From assembly GCA_021613535.1 (NCBI GenBank), contig CP075494.1:5890001-5954000 (forward strand): DNA of 64,000 nucleotides, in the 5' to 3' direction. Positions 47,280 to 61,900 of this stretch are shown here, one piece after another (position 1 is the first letter of the stretch; each line of letters begins with the position of its first letter). Made by a program: the position numbers and the translations under genes. Source of the DNA: Adineta vaga. Lineage: Eukaryota; Rotifera. The notes under the pieces were generated by a model, which worked only from the letters and a program-made list of their open reading frames with translations, did not search any database and was not told where the DNA came from.

Positions 47280-49484
47280 ATGGAACTCGTCGAAAAACAA
47301 ACAATAGCATTTAGTCTCTTCGATCAAAAACAAAAATCACTCAAAGATCTCTCCAAAGAATCAGCATCATTTCTATTACATCAAATGTTAGTGTTTGTTC
47401 TCAGACAAATGTCACAAGATCAACAAGCAAAACAACAAATGATTGACATGTGTCATGATTATTATAAAAACAATAAACGAGAATTAGAGAAAATTAAACA
47501 ATTCAAACGAACTTATTGTCGTGAACAAGCGATCGAATGGTATACAGATGAATGTTTTCTATATAAACTACTGAACAAAGCATTACGAACAAAAGATATT
47601 GAATTACTCTATACCTTTCGATTCTTCATCATCAACTTATGTTCAGCCACTGAAAACGAACGTCAACAACTGAAAGATAAAGAAGTTCTAACATTATATC
47701 GTGGAGCACAAATTCCAAGTGAAGAACTCGATAAACTCAAAGATAATGTTGGTAAAGTCATTTCAACAAATGGATTTCTATCCACATCAAGAAACATCAA
47801 TGCATCACTTAATTTTGTTCATGGAAACGTTGTATCAAATGACTTTCGATCTGTTCTATTTGAGATTAAAGCTGATCTATCAATGAAGAATATTATCTGT
47901 GCTGATGTGAAGGATAAGAGTCGAATTGATGGTGAAGAAGAAGTGTTGTTTAGTCTCAATTCTCTATTCAAAATTCACTCTGTTCACTTTGATTCGACAC
48001 TTCGGATGTGGAAAGTGCAATTGAACAGTACAGATGAAGGTGCAGAAAAAGTTCAAGAATATCTTGTGTTATCAAAACAACAACTAGAGGATTATTCACC
48101 GATCATCTATTTTGGTCGTCTTCTGTTGTATGACTTAGGTCAAGTGGATCGAGCAGAGAAATATTTCAAGATGTTGCTTCAATCACTTCCGTCTGATCAT
48201 CCTGATATTGCATCTGTTTACAATCATATTGGGATTGTAAACGATACAAAACGTGAATACAATTTGGCATTGAGGAACTATAAGATAGCCTATGACATGC
48301 GTCGAAAACAACTGCCACCAAATCATCCTCGTATAGCTGGTTCACTTAACAATATAAGTGATATTTATAGAGCAAAGGGCGATTATGACAAAGCACTTGA
48401 CTATTATCAAAAGGCATTGAAGATCTTTGAAATAAACTATCCAAATGATCATTTATCAAAGGCAATTACAATTGGAAATATTGGCAGAGTATACAGAGAT
48501 AAAGAAGATTTCGATACTGCTCTTACATATTTCTCTCGTGCACTTGAGATGTTTAAACGTGTCCTTCCTAATCAAAATAGTAACATAGCACCATGTCTCG
48601 GTGCAATTGGATACGCTCATAAGAAGAAAGGTGATTTAGATGTTGCTCTCGATTATTATCAACAACAGCTAAATATGGAAGAACAATGTCTACCTTTTGA
48701 TCATCCAGATCTTTCAGATCATCTTGGCTGGATCATTGATACATACAAACAGATGAATGAGATTGAAAAAGCGTTAGAATTTTGTCAAGAAAATCTGATT
48801 GTTCAAAAAGATAGATTAGGTGAAAATCATCTTCGTGTTGCTCGAACCTTGATGATCATGGGTGATCTGATCGAGGACAATGATCCAAATGGAGCATTGC
48901 AACACTACGAAGAAGCTCTCTCTATTCTGCAAAACTATAAACCGCTTGATTATGCAGCCGTTGCTGAATGTCTCATTGAATTGGGCTGTTTGTATACTGA
49001 TCATGATATGATGGAAGATGCATTACGATGCGAACACGAAGCACTTAATTTTCGTCGCCAGATATTTCCAAGCGACCATGTCACAATTGCTTTTAACTTG
49101 AGAAATATTGGCTTGTCTTACGAAGAAATGAACAATCCATCTGAAGCACTACGTTATTTCAGCGAAAGTCTCTCGATTTATCGAGCTAATTATGGACCTG
49201 ATCATAAAGATGTGAAAAGAGGCGAAGAAGACATAGCAAGATTAAATAACAAAGATTTATTACCATCATATCATGAAGAGCAACAACAAGAAAATATCAA
49301 AGACAAAGAATATTGTTCAGTCTCTGATTCGTCTAATGTTCATCAACCAACATCTACTACCGATTCTATCCTTGAGACTCTCTCAGATCAGTCCAACTCA
49401 AATAAAACTCCTGCAACTGTTCAAAGTAAAACATGTATAATTCAAAGATCATTGGATTTGTTAATCTTTCTTTCGATCTTATAA
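47280..49484 (+). CDS. ADP-ribosyltransferase with TPR repeats, copy 2 (N-terminally truncated)
   Basis: Intact 734-codon frame from ATG 47280 (MELVEKQTIAF), which lies in frame behind two stops. It retains the whole transferase and repeat parts. The ART domain is at about 65-235 with LTLYRGAQI (Arg near 141), STNGFLSTSRN and the complete GEEEVLF glutamate block (near 218). About 255-660 holds KLC-like TPRs (YDKALDYYQKALKIFE, LDVALDYYQQQL, EALRYFSESLSIY). The C-terminal 70 residues are Ser/Thr-rich and end in a hydrophobic stretch (SLDLLIFLSIL). Unlike copy 1 the ExE pair is canonical. If translated from 47280 it would be an active enzyme without the N-terminal sensor-like domain; otherwise the locus is a young pseudogene. 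Codon use and repeats look unrelaxed. Confidence 0.72.
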   Translation: MELVEKQTIAFSLFDQKQKSLKDLSKESASFLLHQMLVFVLRQMSQDQQAKQQMIDMCHDYYKNNKRELEKIKQFKRTYCREQAIEWYTDECFLYKLLNKALRTKDIELLYTFRFFIINLCSATENERQQLKDKEVLTLYRGAQIPSEELDKLKDNVGKVISTNGFLSTSRNINASLNFVHGNVVSNDFRSVLFEIKADLSMKNIICADVKDKSRIDGEEEVLFSLNSLFKIHSVHFDSTLRMWKVQLNSTDEGAEKVQEYLVLSKQQLEDYSPIIYFGRLLLYDLGQVDRAEKYFKMLLQSLPSDHPDIASVYNHIGIVNDTKREYNLALRNYKIAYDMRRKQLPPNHPRIAGSLNNISDIYRAKGDYDKALDYYQKALKIFEINYPNDHLSKAITIGNIGRVYRDKEDFDTALTYFSRALEMFKRVLPNQNSNIAPCLGAIGYAHKKKGDLDVALDYYQQQLNMEEQCLPFDHPDLSDHLGWIIDTYKQMNEIEKALEFCQENLIVQKDRLGENHLRVARTLMIMGDLIEDNDPNGALQHYEEALSILQNYKPLDYAAVAECLIELGCLYTDHDMMEDALRCEHEALNFRRQIFPSDHVTIAFNLRNIGLSYEEMNNPSEALRYFSESLSIYRANYGPDHKDVKRGEEDIARLNNKDLLPSYHEEQQQENIKDKEYCSVSDSSNVHQPTSTTDSILETLSDQSNSNKTPATVQSKTCIIQRSLDLLIFLSIL

Positions 49485-49962
49485 ACAAAACGATTGAGAT
49501 TTTTTCGTGAACATTGTCTTTGACAAACTATGAAATATTTTCAGAAATCATTCTAATTTCTTATTTTATGTGAGAACAAATAATATAATTGGAAGAAATA
49601 TACGAGAAAATTTAGATGAGTAGTCATATGGTTTAACAAAAGAAAATGCACAATACATCCATACTTTCAATTGTAGAAGAGATGCAAACAATGCGACAAA
49701 CGATACTCTTCGACCGTTAAAAAATAATACTGATTCTCTTCTTCAAATTATTGTAGTCATTTACTGAGTTATATTATTTAAAAACATACGAGACAAATCG
49801 AAAATGCATGCTACTTTTTGTTGCGCAAGCCAATTTTATTGACGAAATTTTTTTTCTTATGTTGAATATATAGGTATATATGTATATAGAATAAGCAGAC
49901 AGAAATACAGCTGAAACGTAGCATAAAATAATCATTAGTCTTTTATAAATATTAAGTGTCAT
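49485..49962. other. intergenic between convergent genes
   Basis: About 480 nt, AT-rich, holding 3'UTRs of ART-TPR copy 2 and the polycystin gene. No gene. Confidence 0.4.
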
Positions 49963-52900
49963 TTAAAGATCATCCCCATCAAATTTTGCCAATGGTGCAT
50001 CACGAGTTTTATTCATTGAATCAAATATTGTTGTTATTTCATTTTTCATTGTCTCGTTTTCATCTTCATTTACTTTTTTATTATCAATTCCAGCTACCTT
50101 ACGAAATGAAGACCACATGAAATCCATCATTTCATTCTTTTGTTGTGATGCCGCTAATTCTCGTTTAACATGTGCAAAGGAATCATTTAAACTAGAAAGA
50201 AGAAGTTTATCTTTATTTTTCTAATACAGCTTCAAGTACTTACATGGTCAAGAAGATGCTTAATAGTGCAATAAAGACAAGAATAATAAATGATACAAAA
50301 TAGAATGTACCTACATAGAAAATATGAATTCATTTGACATTCCTGTCTTTTTTTGTTACCTACCATAAAGACGACTGACAGCGAACATATCCGGTGCATT
50401 GATTTCACCCAAAAGCATTCGAAAGCAAGTTGTTAGTGCAGTAAAAAAGCTCTTATAGGATTCAAGTGAACGACCAAACACAGCAAAGCCCATCACTGCA
50501 TAAGCAATCATAAATATCAAGAAAACGAATCCAAATGAACTTAAATCTTGTCGAGCATAATGAAGTGATTTTGATAACATTCCAATACGTTTATTAAATC
50601 GAAGTAATTTTAAGAATTTCAACATAGTAAAGAATGTGATTAAAGCAACAATATATGAATATACTTCATCAAAACTTGCAATAGCATTAAAATTAACGAA
50701 GGCACCTAAAGAAAATTAAGATTAATCCTGTATCTTAATTTTTAGAAAGATAAACTTACCCATTTCAGTCTTTCTTAATGAACGAATAGCTAATCTTGTT
50801 AATGTTTTCTTTGTTCCATACATGATAATTGCTGTGATACTAAAGACTGTTGTAATAAATGAAATTACATTCCAAAATTTATGAAAATAAGCTCGTTTTT
50901 GTTTGATAAGTAATAATAATTCATGAATTGTTGAATAAATTGTAAAAATCACAAATAAAAGTTCAAATATATACACTAATATACCATAACCACCGATATG
51001 ATCATATAATCGAAAGATTTTGATTTGATGATCTTGAATAACTGAGCCCATCGATGTCATTTCAAATGATAGTGTTACAGCAACAAAAAGATTGACATTT
51101 GCATTATAAAGTGAAAAGTCAATAATAACTGCACGTGTCAATTGATCCAGCCAATTTAATGAACGAAGTTCTTCAAGAACTGCTCGACTTTTTTCATAAG
51201 TTCGACCTAATGAAACAATATAACCACCACCTTTATATGTTTTATAAAGTGCTTTCATAGGTCCACTCTTTGTACGAGCACTACTCTAAAAACAAAACAA
51301 CAAAGAAAAAAAAACTTAGAATCAATAGATGAATGGAATCTTACTTGATAACACCATGGTGTTTGACACCGTTTTGTTCCATTCTTATTTGCATCACTCA
51401 TTCTTGCTTCTTCTTTTGTTAAAACTGTTTTCCAACTTGGTGTATAATGTTTTGTATCATCATCAAACCAATTGTAATCATCTCGACAATGTGTTATAAT
51501 ATGTTTAACACGACGATGTACTCGACAACTATTTTCTTTAACACGTAATTGTCGTATTCGTGGTGCACCCACCCGCATTGAAACACGACTTCCTGTTGTT
51601 AATTTTTCTCTCCAAGTTAAATTTTTATCATTATACCATGTTTGTGCATAGAGTCCTTTCAATAAAACATCATCACAATATTTCCACCATGTATTTATCG
51701 AACCAACATCATGAAAATCATCGGTAATAAAGAGATTTTTTGTATCACGATATAAACCATATGAATTTGTATCTCTTGCTTGATAGGAAAGAAATAATAA
51801 AACAATAGTGAAGAATACATAAATAACGATTTCACGTATGATTTCACCCATTTTGATTTCTTGTAAACGTTGTGCACGTGCACGAGACATTTCAGTTGAA
51901 TCAATTGGTCGTAAATCAAATAATCGTACACGACGTTGTCGGGCAATATCTAATATTACAAAACAAAATCGTTTTGTTTTATTTCATTCCTCAAAATGAA
52001 CTTTTACCTTTCACTTTCATATCATTACAAGTTTCTTCGCCCTCTTTTTCTGGAATATTATTATTAGAAACTAATGCACCCGTGAATGGATCATTGAAAT
52101 CCAATGTTTCATCATCATATGGTCGACGAATAAGAAAACTAATAATAGCTGTAATAAGAAAGACTTTCAATGGATCAATAACAAGAATTGATTGACCAAA
52201 TGAAAGTATCATAGTAATTAACCATTCATTGGCTCGTTTTGCTCCCCATTCTAATGAATAGAGGATTATGAAGAATGAACATGTTAAAATACTCAATGTA
52301 ACCACTAGAAAACAAATGAATAGAATGAAGGAAGAAACTTTTCTTTATTGATCTTACATCCCCATGCGATATAAACCGTCCAATGTGGAAATGTTCTTGT
52401 TTTATCTTCAATGGAAGGTATAGCTCCGATACGTTCTAAACTTTCATCATCTATTGTTTTTGAATGTGTCAGACGATATTTTCCTCTTGAGAAGAATCTA
52501 AATAGATTCAAATATGAATTATTAAAGAAAAATAAAACACACAGACCTTGATGTTTCTTGATATTGTTCATCTTTTTCATCTAATTTATTTCGTCGTTTA
52601 CTTTCTTTCAATTGATGTCTTACTAATGCCTTTTGACTATATTTTGCTTTTCGAAATAAAGTAACAACAAATAAATTCACTGGTAGAACGATTAATGTAC
52701 CAATAAAACTAATCCAAAGTTGTGTCAGAGTAAATTGAATTGGTCCAATCTTCATCAAAACACCAGCTTTAGTTCCGGTTGCTTGCGTATCTTGCCGATA
52801 GAACATGGCATTAGATATCATTGTACAAAATAGTAATGATATACAACATGAAATACGTTGTAAACGAGTGAAATTACTTCGTACGGGTCGTGAAAAAACG

Positions 52901-55900
52901 GAAAACCATAGATGACCATCACTGAATTTCTTCTTAACAGATTGAGTAAATAAATGAGCAAAACTTTTCAATTCTTTTGCAGTTGCTAATGGAACAACAC
53001 GATCAACAAGTCCATCACCTTTTTCCACAGCAAGCCAATTGTCACAAATGAAGTAATTTCTTTGAAAGGAAAAAGAAAATTTAAATTAAAAAGTAAACGT
53101 GTCATTTTTTCCTTTACTTTTCCCCAGTTTGTAGATCTAAAACATTGATCATATTCAAATACCATGATGCTTTTGTTTTAAAACCAGAATTGTCATGCCA
53201 TACACGAAGGTAAAGTAATGGGCCGAGTGGAACTTCTACACTCATAACGAAATTTCGGACACTGCCAGATTTGAATTCCTGGAAAGAGGAGAAGAAAACA
53301 TTTTTGTTCTCGTCCAAAAATAATTGTATCGACGTTTTTTAATAGATTAGAAGAAAAAATAAAGGAACTTCTCCATTTACCAATTCAAATGGTTCGCACA
53401 CATCCTACTCGTATCATTAAATATGCCATTGCAGTTCTTGCTTTTGGTGTTATGACTTATTTTATCGTTACTTGTGTTCGATTATATTTCTGTAAATTAA
53501 TTCTTGAATTTCTAATCAACGAAATCCCTCATTATGCTTTTATTTCTCTTTCTAGCTTATCCAACACAAACACGAGTATCAATACGATTAAATCGTTCAC
53601 AATTATTTCCTGCTGTAACTATCTGTAGTGGAAATCCAGTTCGATATGATAAATATCTCATGCCTTTAATTGCTTATATTCAAGCAAATAATCTTTCAGC
53701 TTCACCTCCAAATATAACACGAAATGATATTTATTACAAAGCATTTAATTATATGATTGATCTATTCAATAAGAATAAAACTGATCAAGCAATGTCGTAC
53801 GGATTTCGATTAGAAGATATTCTACTCGATTGTAAATATAATGGATATGATTGCGAATCAATGTGGACAGAAACAATCTCACCAGTGTTAGGAAATTGTT
53901 ATACATTTAATCGACAAACAATCGATAAGAAAACAAATCTTTTTCAAATAAATCATGTTAACGGACGAACACAAAGTTTACACAGTGGTCTTATCATGAC
54001 ATTTTATTTAAATATTGAATTATATTTTCCATTATTAGAATACGGACTTGGTTTAACCGGTATTCTCCATCATTCCAATGAACAACCATTGATTCGATAT
54101 GCTGGAAAACGTTTTTCACCAGGTTTTGAACATACATTAGTATATGAAAAATCTGTTTCAACGTATCTTGGTTCACCATACTCATCATGTACAAACGATA
54201 TTCGAGATGATATGAAAGCATTATATAGTTATTTTGATAATAATACGGAATATATTTATTCCGAAACAGTTTGTTTGGAATTATGTCAACAAGAATTTAT
54301 GTATGAACAATGTGGATGTATTTATCCAGTTTATTTCTATTTAAATTATGTAAGAAAATGGTCTACTGATCAGATTTTTGTTGAATCAAATTTGTTTTTA
54401 GTTAATTATCGATGGACAATTACGATGGGTTCGAATATGTACACCATGGACAACAGAATATCAATGTACTATTCAAGCTCGATTTCATATCGCTAATAAT
54501 CCAAATCTGCAAGAACAACGATGTCCACATTGTCAATCACAATGTACGATTTATAAATATTCCAGTGATTTATCATCATTAAAAGGACCAAGTGATTCAC
54601 AAAAAGATTATTATAAGATGATGATACTATCCAATTCAACCATTCCAGTTAGACCAGATTTTCCGATGAATTCAAGTTATTATTTAGATCGAAATTATTT
54701 GAAATTATCAATTGTATCTTTGAATCCATATGAAATTGTCTACGAAGAGAAACCAACTTATTTATGGTCAGCATTTATATCTGATCTTGGTGGACAAAGT
54801 GGTTTGTAAGTGAAACAAATTCAAAGAAAGAAAAAAGAAGAAGTGAATATCATGTTTCTTTGATTTAGATGGTTGGGTCTTAGTGTCATCAGTATTCTTG
54901 GCGTAATGGAATATGTATATAAAAAAGCGCATGTTATTCGATTACAACGAAAGACAAAATGTGACGTTCAAGCATTTGAAAAAGAAGTCGAAACTGTTGC
55001 CGATGAAAGATTATAAATCATAAACTTACTTGATTTTTTCCATCTGTTAATTTTCTAACACCACTATCTGATGCTTCACCCGACATAACGAAACTAATAT
55101 TTGATGTTGTACTCGCTTCTTTTCCAACACCCGTATGAACTGTAATTAAATAATGATAACTATCAATAGGAAGGTTATCAACAAGTGGCGCAGCTGTCCA
55201 CTAAAAATAAATTTTTTGAAAAATAGTTCAATTTTTATTGCATCGAACTTACTTTAACCAAATCTTGCCTATCTTTTCGTCTTGCCCAAATTGCTGCAAT
55301 GACATATAAACCAAAGATTACAATAACTGTACTGAATACAGCAGCATTTTCATGTAATGTTTTAAATTTTGTAAAAACTGTTTTAAAATCAATAGTATTG
55401 GGTGGAACATAGAAATCACTACCAAAGGTTGTCAAATGTGTGCAAAGACATTCTGTTGATTTCAATATTGTTAAAGAGCCAACCTAGAAGAAGAAAATAA
55501 TAACAACATTGATGAATTAATTCTAGGAGAAAATAAATTTACTTCGCATCCATCAGAACTCCATACATATCGTTTTTCGTCCCAGTATTGACATTTTGAT
55601 ACATACATATTTACTGTATAACTTGAATTGTATTCAGTTAAATTCATTCGTGTACTTGCATCTAAAATTTAATCAATAACATCAAAACAATTCTTTCCTT
55701 TCAACATTAAGAAATACATACTTAGTAATCGAACGCCAAAAATGTAAGTTCCATTACCCTTATGAACACTTGGTGGCATGAAAATTGTATGTCTAATTTC
55801 ATGTTCATCAGCTGCATTCACATCACTTAGAGCTGTTCGATTCGGTAAAACAAATAACATGTCAAATTTCGATTCTGTTGGTGGTTCTAATAAAGTTTCA

Positions 55901-58900
55901 TTTTCTCCAAAAGAAACATAAACAGCATAAATATCCATTGGTGAATCATTTGGAGCAACATAGATGGATAAAGTCATATGTTTTTCTGGCAGAGTGACTT
56001 TGTGATAACGAAATGTGGTACCATGTGATTCATGAATTTGATATTTGGGTTGTTTGTCAATTGGTCTTGATAGGCGAATGGCAATTGGTTTGGTTGTATT
56101 TTGTACAGGCATTTCAGATCCGTCAGGTCGTGAAAGAATGATAGTAACAACACTGCCTTGAACACCAGTATTACCATTTGCACTTGCATATGGATTTTCT
56201 TTTGATTCGAGTACTTTCGTGAATACATTTGAACCACCAGAATCAGAATTTAAATCATTGAAACTGGGAAGACGGATATTTGTATCACCAGCAGATAAAC
56301 TTGAATGACCTTGTATTTAAGAGAAAAAACAACAAAATTTAATTGAGAAACGTTTTCATGAGATAAGATGCATACCATCAGGAGATGCTTTAGTAAAAGT
56401 CATTGCCATTGATTTACTTTCGATGGTTTTTGCTTCATCACCTGATGAACGATTTGTTAGAACATCACCAACTGTAAATAAGCCAGTAGCACTTCGTTTA
56501 GCAATACGTGAAGCCTATTAAAAACAAAAATTGAAGAAAAAAAAACACGAAAAATAAGTAAACGTTCATACTCGTTCTCTTCCTTTGATAATGGTTTTCT
56601 TTTCTTCTTCTAATTTCAATCGATATGCTTCCCATCGTTCTTCAGGTAAAGTATCACATTCATCACAATCATCATAAAATTTTGTTGGAGCATACAAAAC
56701 TTTCGTGTCTATTTCTTCTTCCCCTTCTTCTTCTTCTTCGTTTGTTGCAGGTTGTTTCATTTCTGCTTCAAGACTCTATATGTTGTAGCGAAGAATACAT
56801 TATTTGATTAAGATAAATAGTTTTACTTACTTCAATGACAGCAGTAGGATCGTTGTCTCTATTTTTCGAAACGGTTTTTGATGCAGCTTGAAGAACATTA
56901 CCACCAACATCCATCAATGCTAGAAATCAATCACATATTTTCGAATGAAAATGAAATGAAATGAAAATACATACATGAGGCTAAACCAGTAACTGTATTA
57001 TCATCAGCTGATTCCATACCTTTCACTTTATTTCCAACTTTTTCAATAATATCAGCACCTTTTTCCTACAATTCAAAATTTTATATTCAAATTAAATGAA
57101 AATAAAACGAATCAAACTTGATTATTCAATGGCATTTGATCACTATTTGCTGTCACTGTTGTACTAGCTTTCAATACTTTATCGACCATATTCGGGTCAT
57201 TTGATCCTTCAATTACTGTATCCATTGATGATAACATTTTTGATCGCATCTAAATTTTATATTACTTCCTATTTGTTTCGTTACAAATCTCAGCATACTT
57301 ACAGATGCCATTCGTCCATTCATTGCTTCTCGATCAGCATCACTTATTTCACCAGTAGTCTATAGAAAGAAAAGCATATTATTATTTTCTATCCAAAAGA
57401 GCAATTACTTACAGAATTATCACTCATTTCATTAAGTTTATCAGCAAGACTTGAAATTAATTCCACTGCTTTCTTTGGATTAGTTGCTGCTAAATTTTCT
57501 AAATTACCCATTGCCTCTTCTAATAAACTTAAATCTTCTGTTTCAAAAACAATCTTCATTTGTTTTTCAACTTCCAAACGTGCAATCAATTGTCGTCCAT
57601 CAGTCAAATGACGAACAATCAATAGAAAATGAAGTGTACCATTACTAAAATCTAAATCTTGTTCACTAATATTGAATGTTTTTGTTATTGGATCGAATTG
57701 AATCACTGATTTATTTTTCGTTTGTTTTGGATTTGATAAAAGACAATGATTCTCATAAATTTGAATATTTAATTCCGAACGACGAGTAATTAATGTAAAA
57801 TTATTCCATTGAATTGACCAACTATTATGATTTTGTGAATTAGTTTCTGTCGGTCTTGTTGAACCGAGTTGAAGTGTATCGGGAATGAAAATAGATGATT
57901 GTAATTCTGCTGGATAACATAGTAATGTAAAATTAACTTTTCGACGATCAAATTCTTTCGTATCTGGATCACTTGTTGAAGAATAGAAATCTAATTGAAG
58001 TGTATCATGATCATTTGTCAATGTATCATTTCCACCGAAGGTTGTTTCTAAATTCGAACGAATAATTTCAATTGGTTGAATGAATTGTCGAAAATCGGAT
58101 GGATTTGTACTGACACTAACAGTAAAAACAGCGATATAATATCCATGTGAAAGAGATTTTGGTTCGATGATTAATGTCGATTTTGGACCAATTTCTGAAC
58201 AATCTTTCGAAAGATATGTGTCTTGAAAGGATTGATACATTGAATGAGAATATCGTTGTGAACGTGAATATTTCCATTGAGATGGATCAACGGATAGAAG
58301 ATAAAATGAATAACTAAAATCATTTTCTGAACAATTACTAAGAATTGTTGGTTCAAGATTGTGTTGAAGAGTATAAGGAAGAAGTAATACAGGTGAAGTT
58401 GATGTGATATTATTAAAAGCATTAGGAGAACTAAGAGAAAGTTGTTGTTCAGGAAAGCATGTTTCTTCCGGTTGAGTAATACCATTGACAATAGTTATTG
58501 TTGGACATTTGATTTCAATAGTAAGAAGTTTAGATGATGGTTGAGTAAATGTTACATCGATTTTATATGTACCAGCTTTGTTAAATCTAGAAAAACGAAG
58601 TATTATTATTGATATTTCGTATTCTAATGAATATATAAAACATTCTCTCTTACTTATATCCAACTTGCAATCGTTGTTTAGAAAGACGTTTCCATTGTAT
58701 TTCATGTTCACCATCATTTTTCTTTATTATACGATTCATTTGACTTGCCATAATTTGTCCATAACGAATTGAAACTTTCTTTACATTTCCATAATCAACT
58801 TGAATATCAAAACCAATACCATTGATCCATTGAATATCTACCCAAACAAAATCTTCATTAACAAAAGCAATTTGATTTACAACATAAACTTGTGGCTTAA

Positions 58901-61900
58901 CGGTTATATCCGTTCCAATGGTAAATGTTGTTTGTGCTTCACGTATTGTTGGAAAATCACCACCACGAACATGTAATGTTTGTCTACCATATGTTGTTAT
59001 ATTCATATAGAATTGTTCAGTGAAATCATTTGATGATAATAATTGTATACGTTCAGTACGTGTTTGATTTTTTTCATTAATACTTGTACTATCTACAATA
59101 GTTAATGTAAATATACCTTCGAATGGAATACGTTCTAATGCATGAATAGTAACCGATGTTAATTGATTAATATCATGACGATCTTCGATTTCCACTTTAA
59201 ATGGTGATAATGGTTCTTCAACATCAATACGAATAGATTGATTGACTAAATTAATACGATTAATTGCACTAACTAATGGTTGATATTGACCAGGTTTGGA
59301 ATAAGTACAATTAGCCACAACAATTGGTGACATGTCAGTTACATGTTGAATATGAATGATTTCTAAAGGAGCTGAAGGTGTATTGCAATCGAAAATAATG
59401 GTCAGATCAACAGTAGGTTCAAGAGTAATAGAAAATTGAATTGATTGACCACTTTTAATGATTGTTTGTGATGCTTCAATATCTAAGGATCGAACAGCTG
59501 GTTGAACATTAATGTAATAAGCTTGTAATGATACATTATCACATTCAAGTTGATACATATGTTTACCAACAGGTAATACCTAAATGGAAAGATTTGAATA
59601 TTATAATGTTATATTGATTAATGCACAAGTTGTATGAATAACTTACATCATTTGGAATAACTTCTAAACTTTTTCGTCTCCAAATTAATTTCATTTTATC
59701 ATCTGTAATCATATTTCTTAAATAAAGACAATTTGCATGTCGAAATGAATAATCTTCTTTGGAGATTAAGTTAAATCGACTTGCACTTCCTGTGTCCATT
59801 AAATTTTCATGAATAATCATCTTTTGATTCATTCTTTCTCGTCGAATTGTACGCGTTAGTTGTGTTGTATTTGTGCTACGATCATTGTAACAACGAGCTG
59901 TTACATTATATTGTCCATAACGAGTATAGTTCCGAGAGAAATAAGCTGTATAATATTGATGACGACTTGTACCATTTGTTTGATGATGTCCATCACCGTA
60001 ATCAACTGTACAATTGATTGGTATACTTCCTACAAAAGAATAAAAAGAAAATAAGAGAAAAGAAATGAATTGATGTGCAGATGGTAGTTTACCATATGTT
60101 TGTACGGTAAAGTTTTGAAATTTTTGACCATCACGATTATCAGGTGTGAAATGAACAAATTGTAATGGTAAATCTGTTTTGATATAAACAACATCAACAT
60201 AAACAGTACGATATTCAGCCATTTCATGATTAACAATTCGACGATAATCAGCACGAAATTGTACTTTCTTAGCACCTTCACTCTTCCATGAAAGATTGAC
60301 CTTTATTTTTCAAAAGAAATTATTCAAGAGAATCGTTTTTATTTTGAAATAAATCGAGAAACTTACAACACCAGGTGTAATGTAAATTTCATGTGAACTG
60401 TTTGTATTTGTATTTTCTTGTCCTTCGATATCACCATAGACAGTTAATGAAGCAAGATTTCGTTCATTTTTGATCAAAACTACGATTTCAACACCTTCAT
60501 TGATTTGAACACGCGTTCGACCATGATTAAGAAAACTCGAATCAGCCATACGAATTTCAAGACCTACAAGAATTTAAGCATACAATTCTGTCTTATAACA
60601 ATAGAATATAATATGTCTCGATTGAGAAAGCTATAACTTAGAATACATCGTAGAAAAACACACTGTAATGAGGTTATGAAACATTAGTTAGATACGTCGG
60701 TGGCCTTAAGAATTGATATGAAGAACTGTTATCGAAGTGCGATATAACTATTTCTCACTTTTTGCATTCCCTAAAGAATATATTCACGCATTGTACTTTT
60801 CACATCTATCTAACACTTCACTCTTACACTTAGATCGTAGTAACAATTAATACATACCAACTTCACTATCGATTAGATCAATAACGTTTGATACTGTTAA
60901 TACATGCCATTGTCCATTATTTCGACATGATTTACTTGGTTTTTCCAATGAACATTGACATTTAGTTATATGATCTTTAAATGCGGAATCGAATTCATAA
61001 GTACTTTGAATACATCCACAATGCTTATCTGAGGGTGAATAAAAAGCAATCTATTTAAAAAAGACGATCATGAGAGAAATTAAAAAGATCAATTGAAAAC
61101 AAACATTCATCTTTCGTCCATAACAGTCAGATCGACATTGTTGCCAATGATCATATTTTTCTGGAATGACATATTGATGAATTAAGTCAATTTCTTTTAA
61201 ACATTCCATTGATATACGATCCAATGGTACTAAATTCATAACATTAAATTTTATGTTTTTTTTGTTAATATATCAAAAAGAATACAAACCATTAGCAATT
61301 TCTTCTTCCGTTAAAGTTCGTTCATAGTAAACCATTTCATCGAATTTAATCAATCCTGTATCATTGGCATAGATCATAGCTTGTTTAGGATGTAATTCAC
61401 TGTATTTGAATGCAAACACTTCTGTATAATTTTCCATTTGTGTTTCTTTATAAAAATGTCCATCGAAAAAGATACTCATTTGATGATGTTGTCCAAATGT
61501 TGTAACACGTTGTTCAATAGTAACAACAACATCAATCCAATTGTTCACTTCTAAATCAGCTTCAACTTGCCAGAAATAAGCAAATTGATCATTTCGAAAT
61601 TCTTTTAAACCAAATTCTAAATACGATGTATTCTTTGATTGATAGAGATAAATAGACATGCCATCACCATGTGGTTCATGTGCACCGGTACTAAATACTA
61701 AAGATTTTCGTTCTCGATCAACAATTTGAAATGGATTGAGATATAATTTAAATCTTAATGACCATCCATGTGCTGAACATTGGGATAATTGTCGAAAACA
61801 ATTAAAATCTTCATTTGATAAACGATAGAATCCATCTGCATCAGATTTAGTTTGCGAACGATCAAGTAGAAGTTTTCCATCTAATGAAAAACAAAAATTC

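Noticed and set aside
53279-55029. Split of the polycystin locus into two genes at the nested channel
   Set aside because: The PLAT domain is divided across the long intron: its first part is in exon 19 and the rest in exons 20-21, in phase, so one gene is required.
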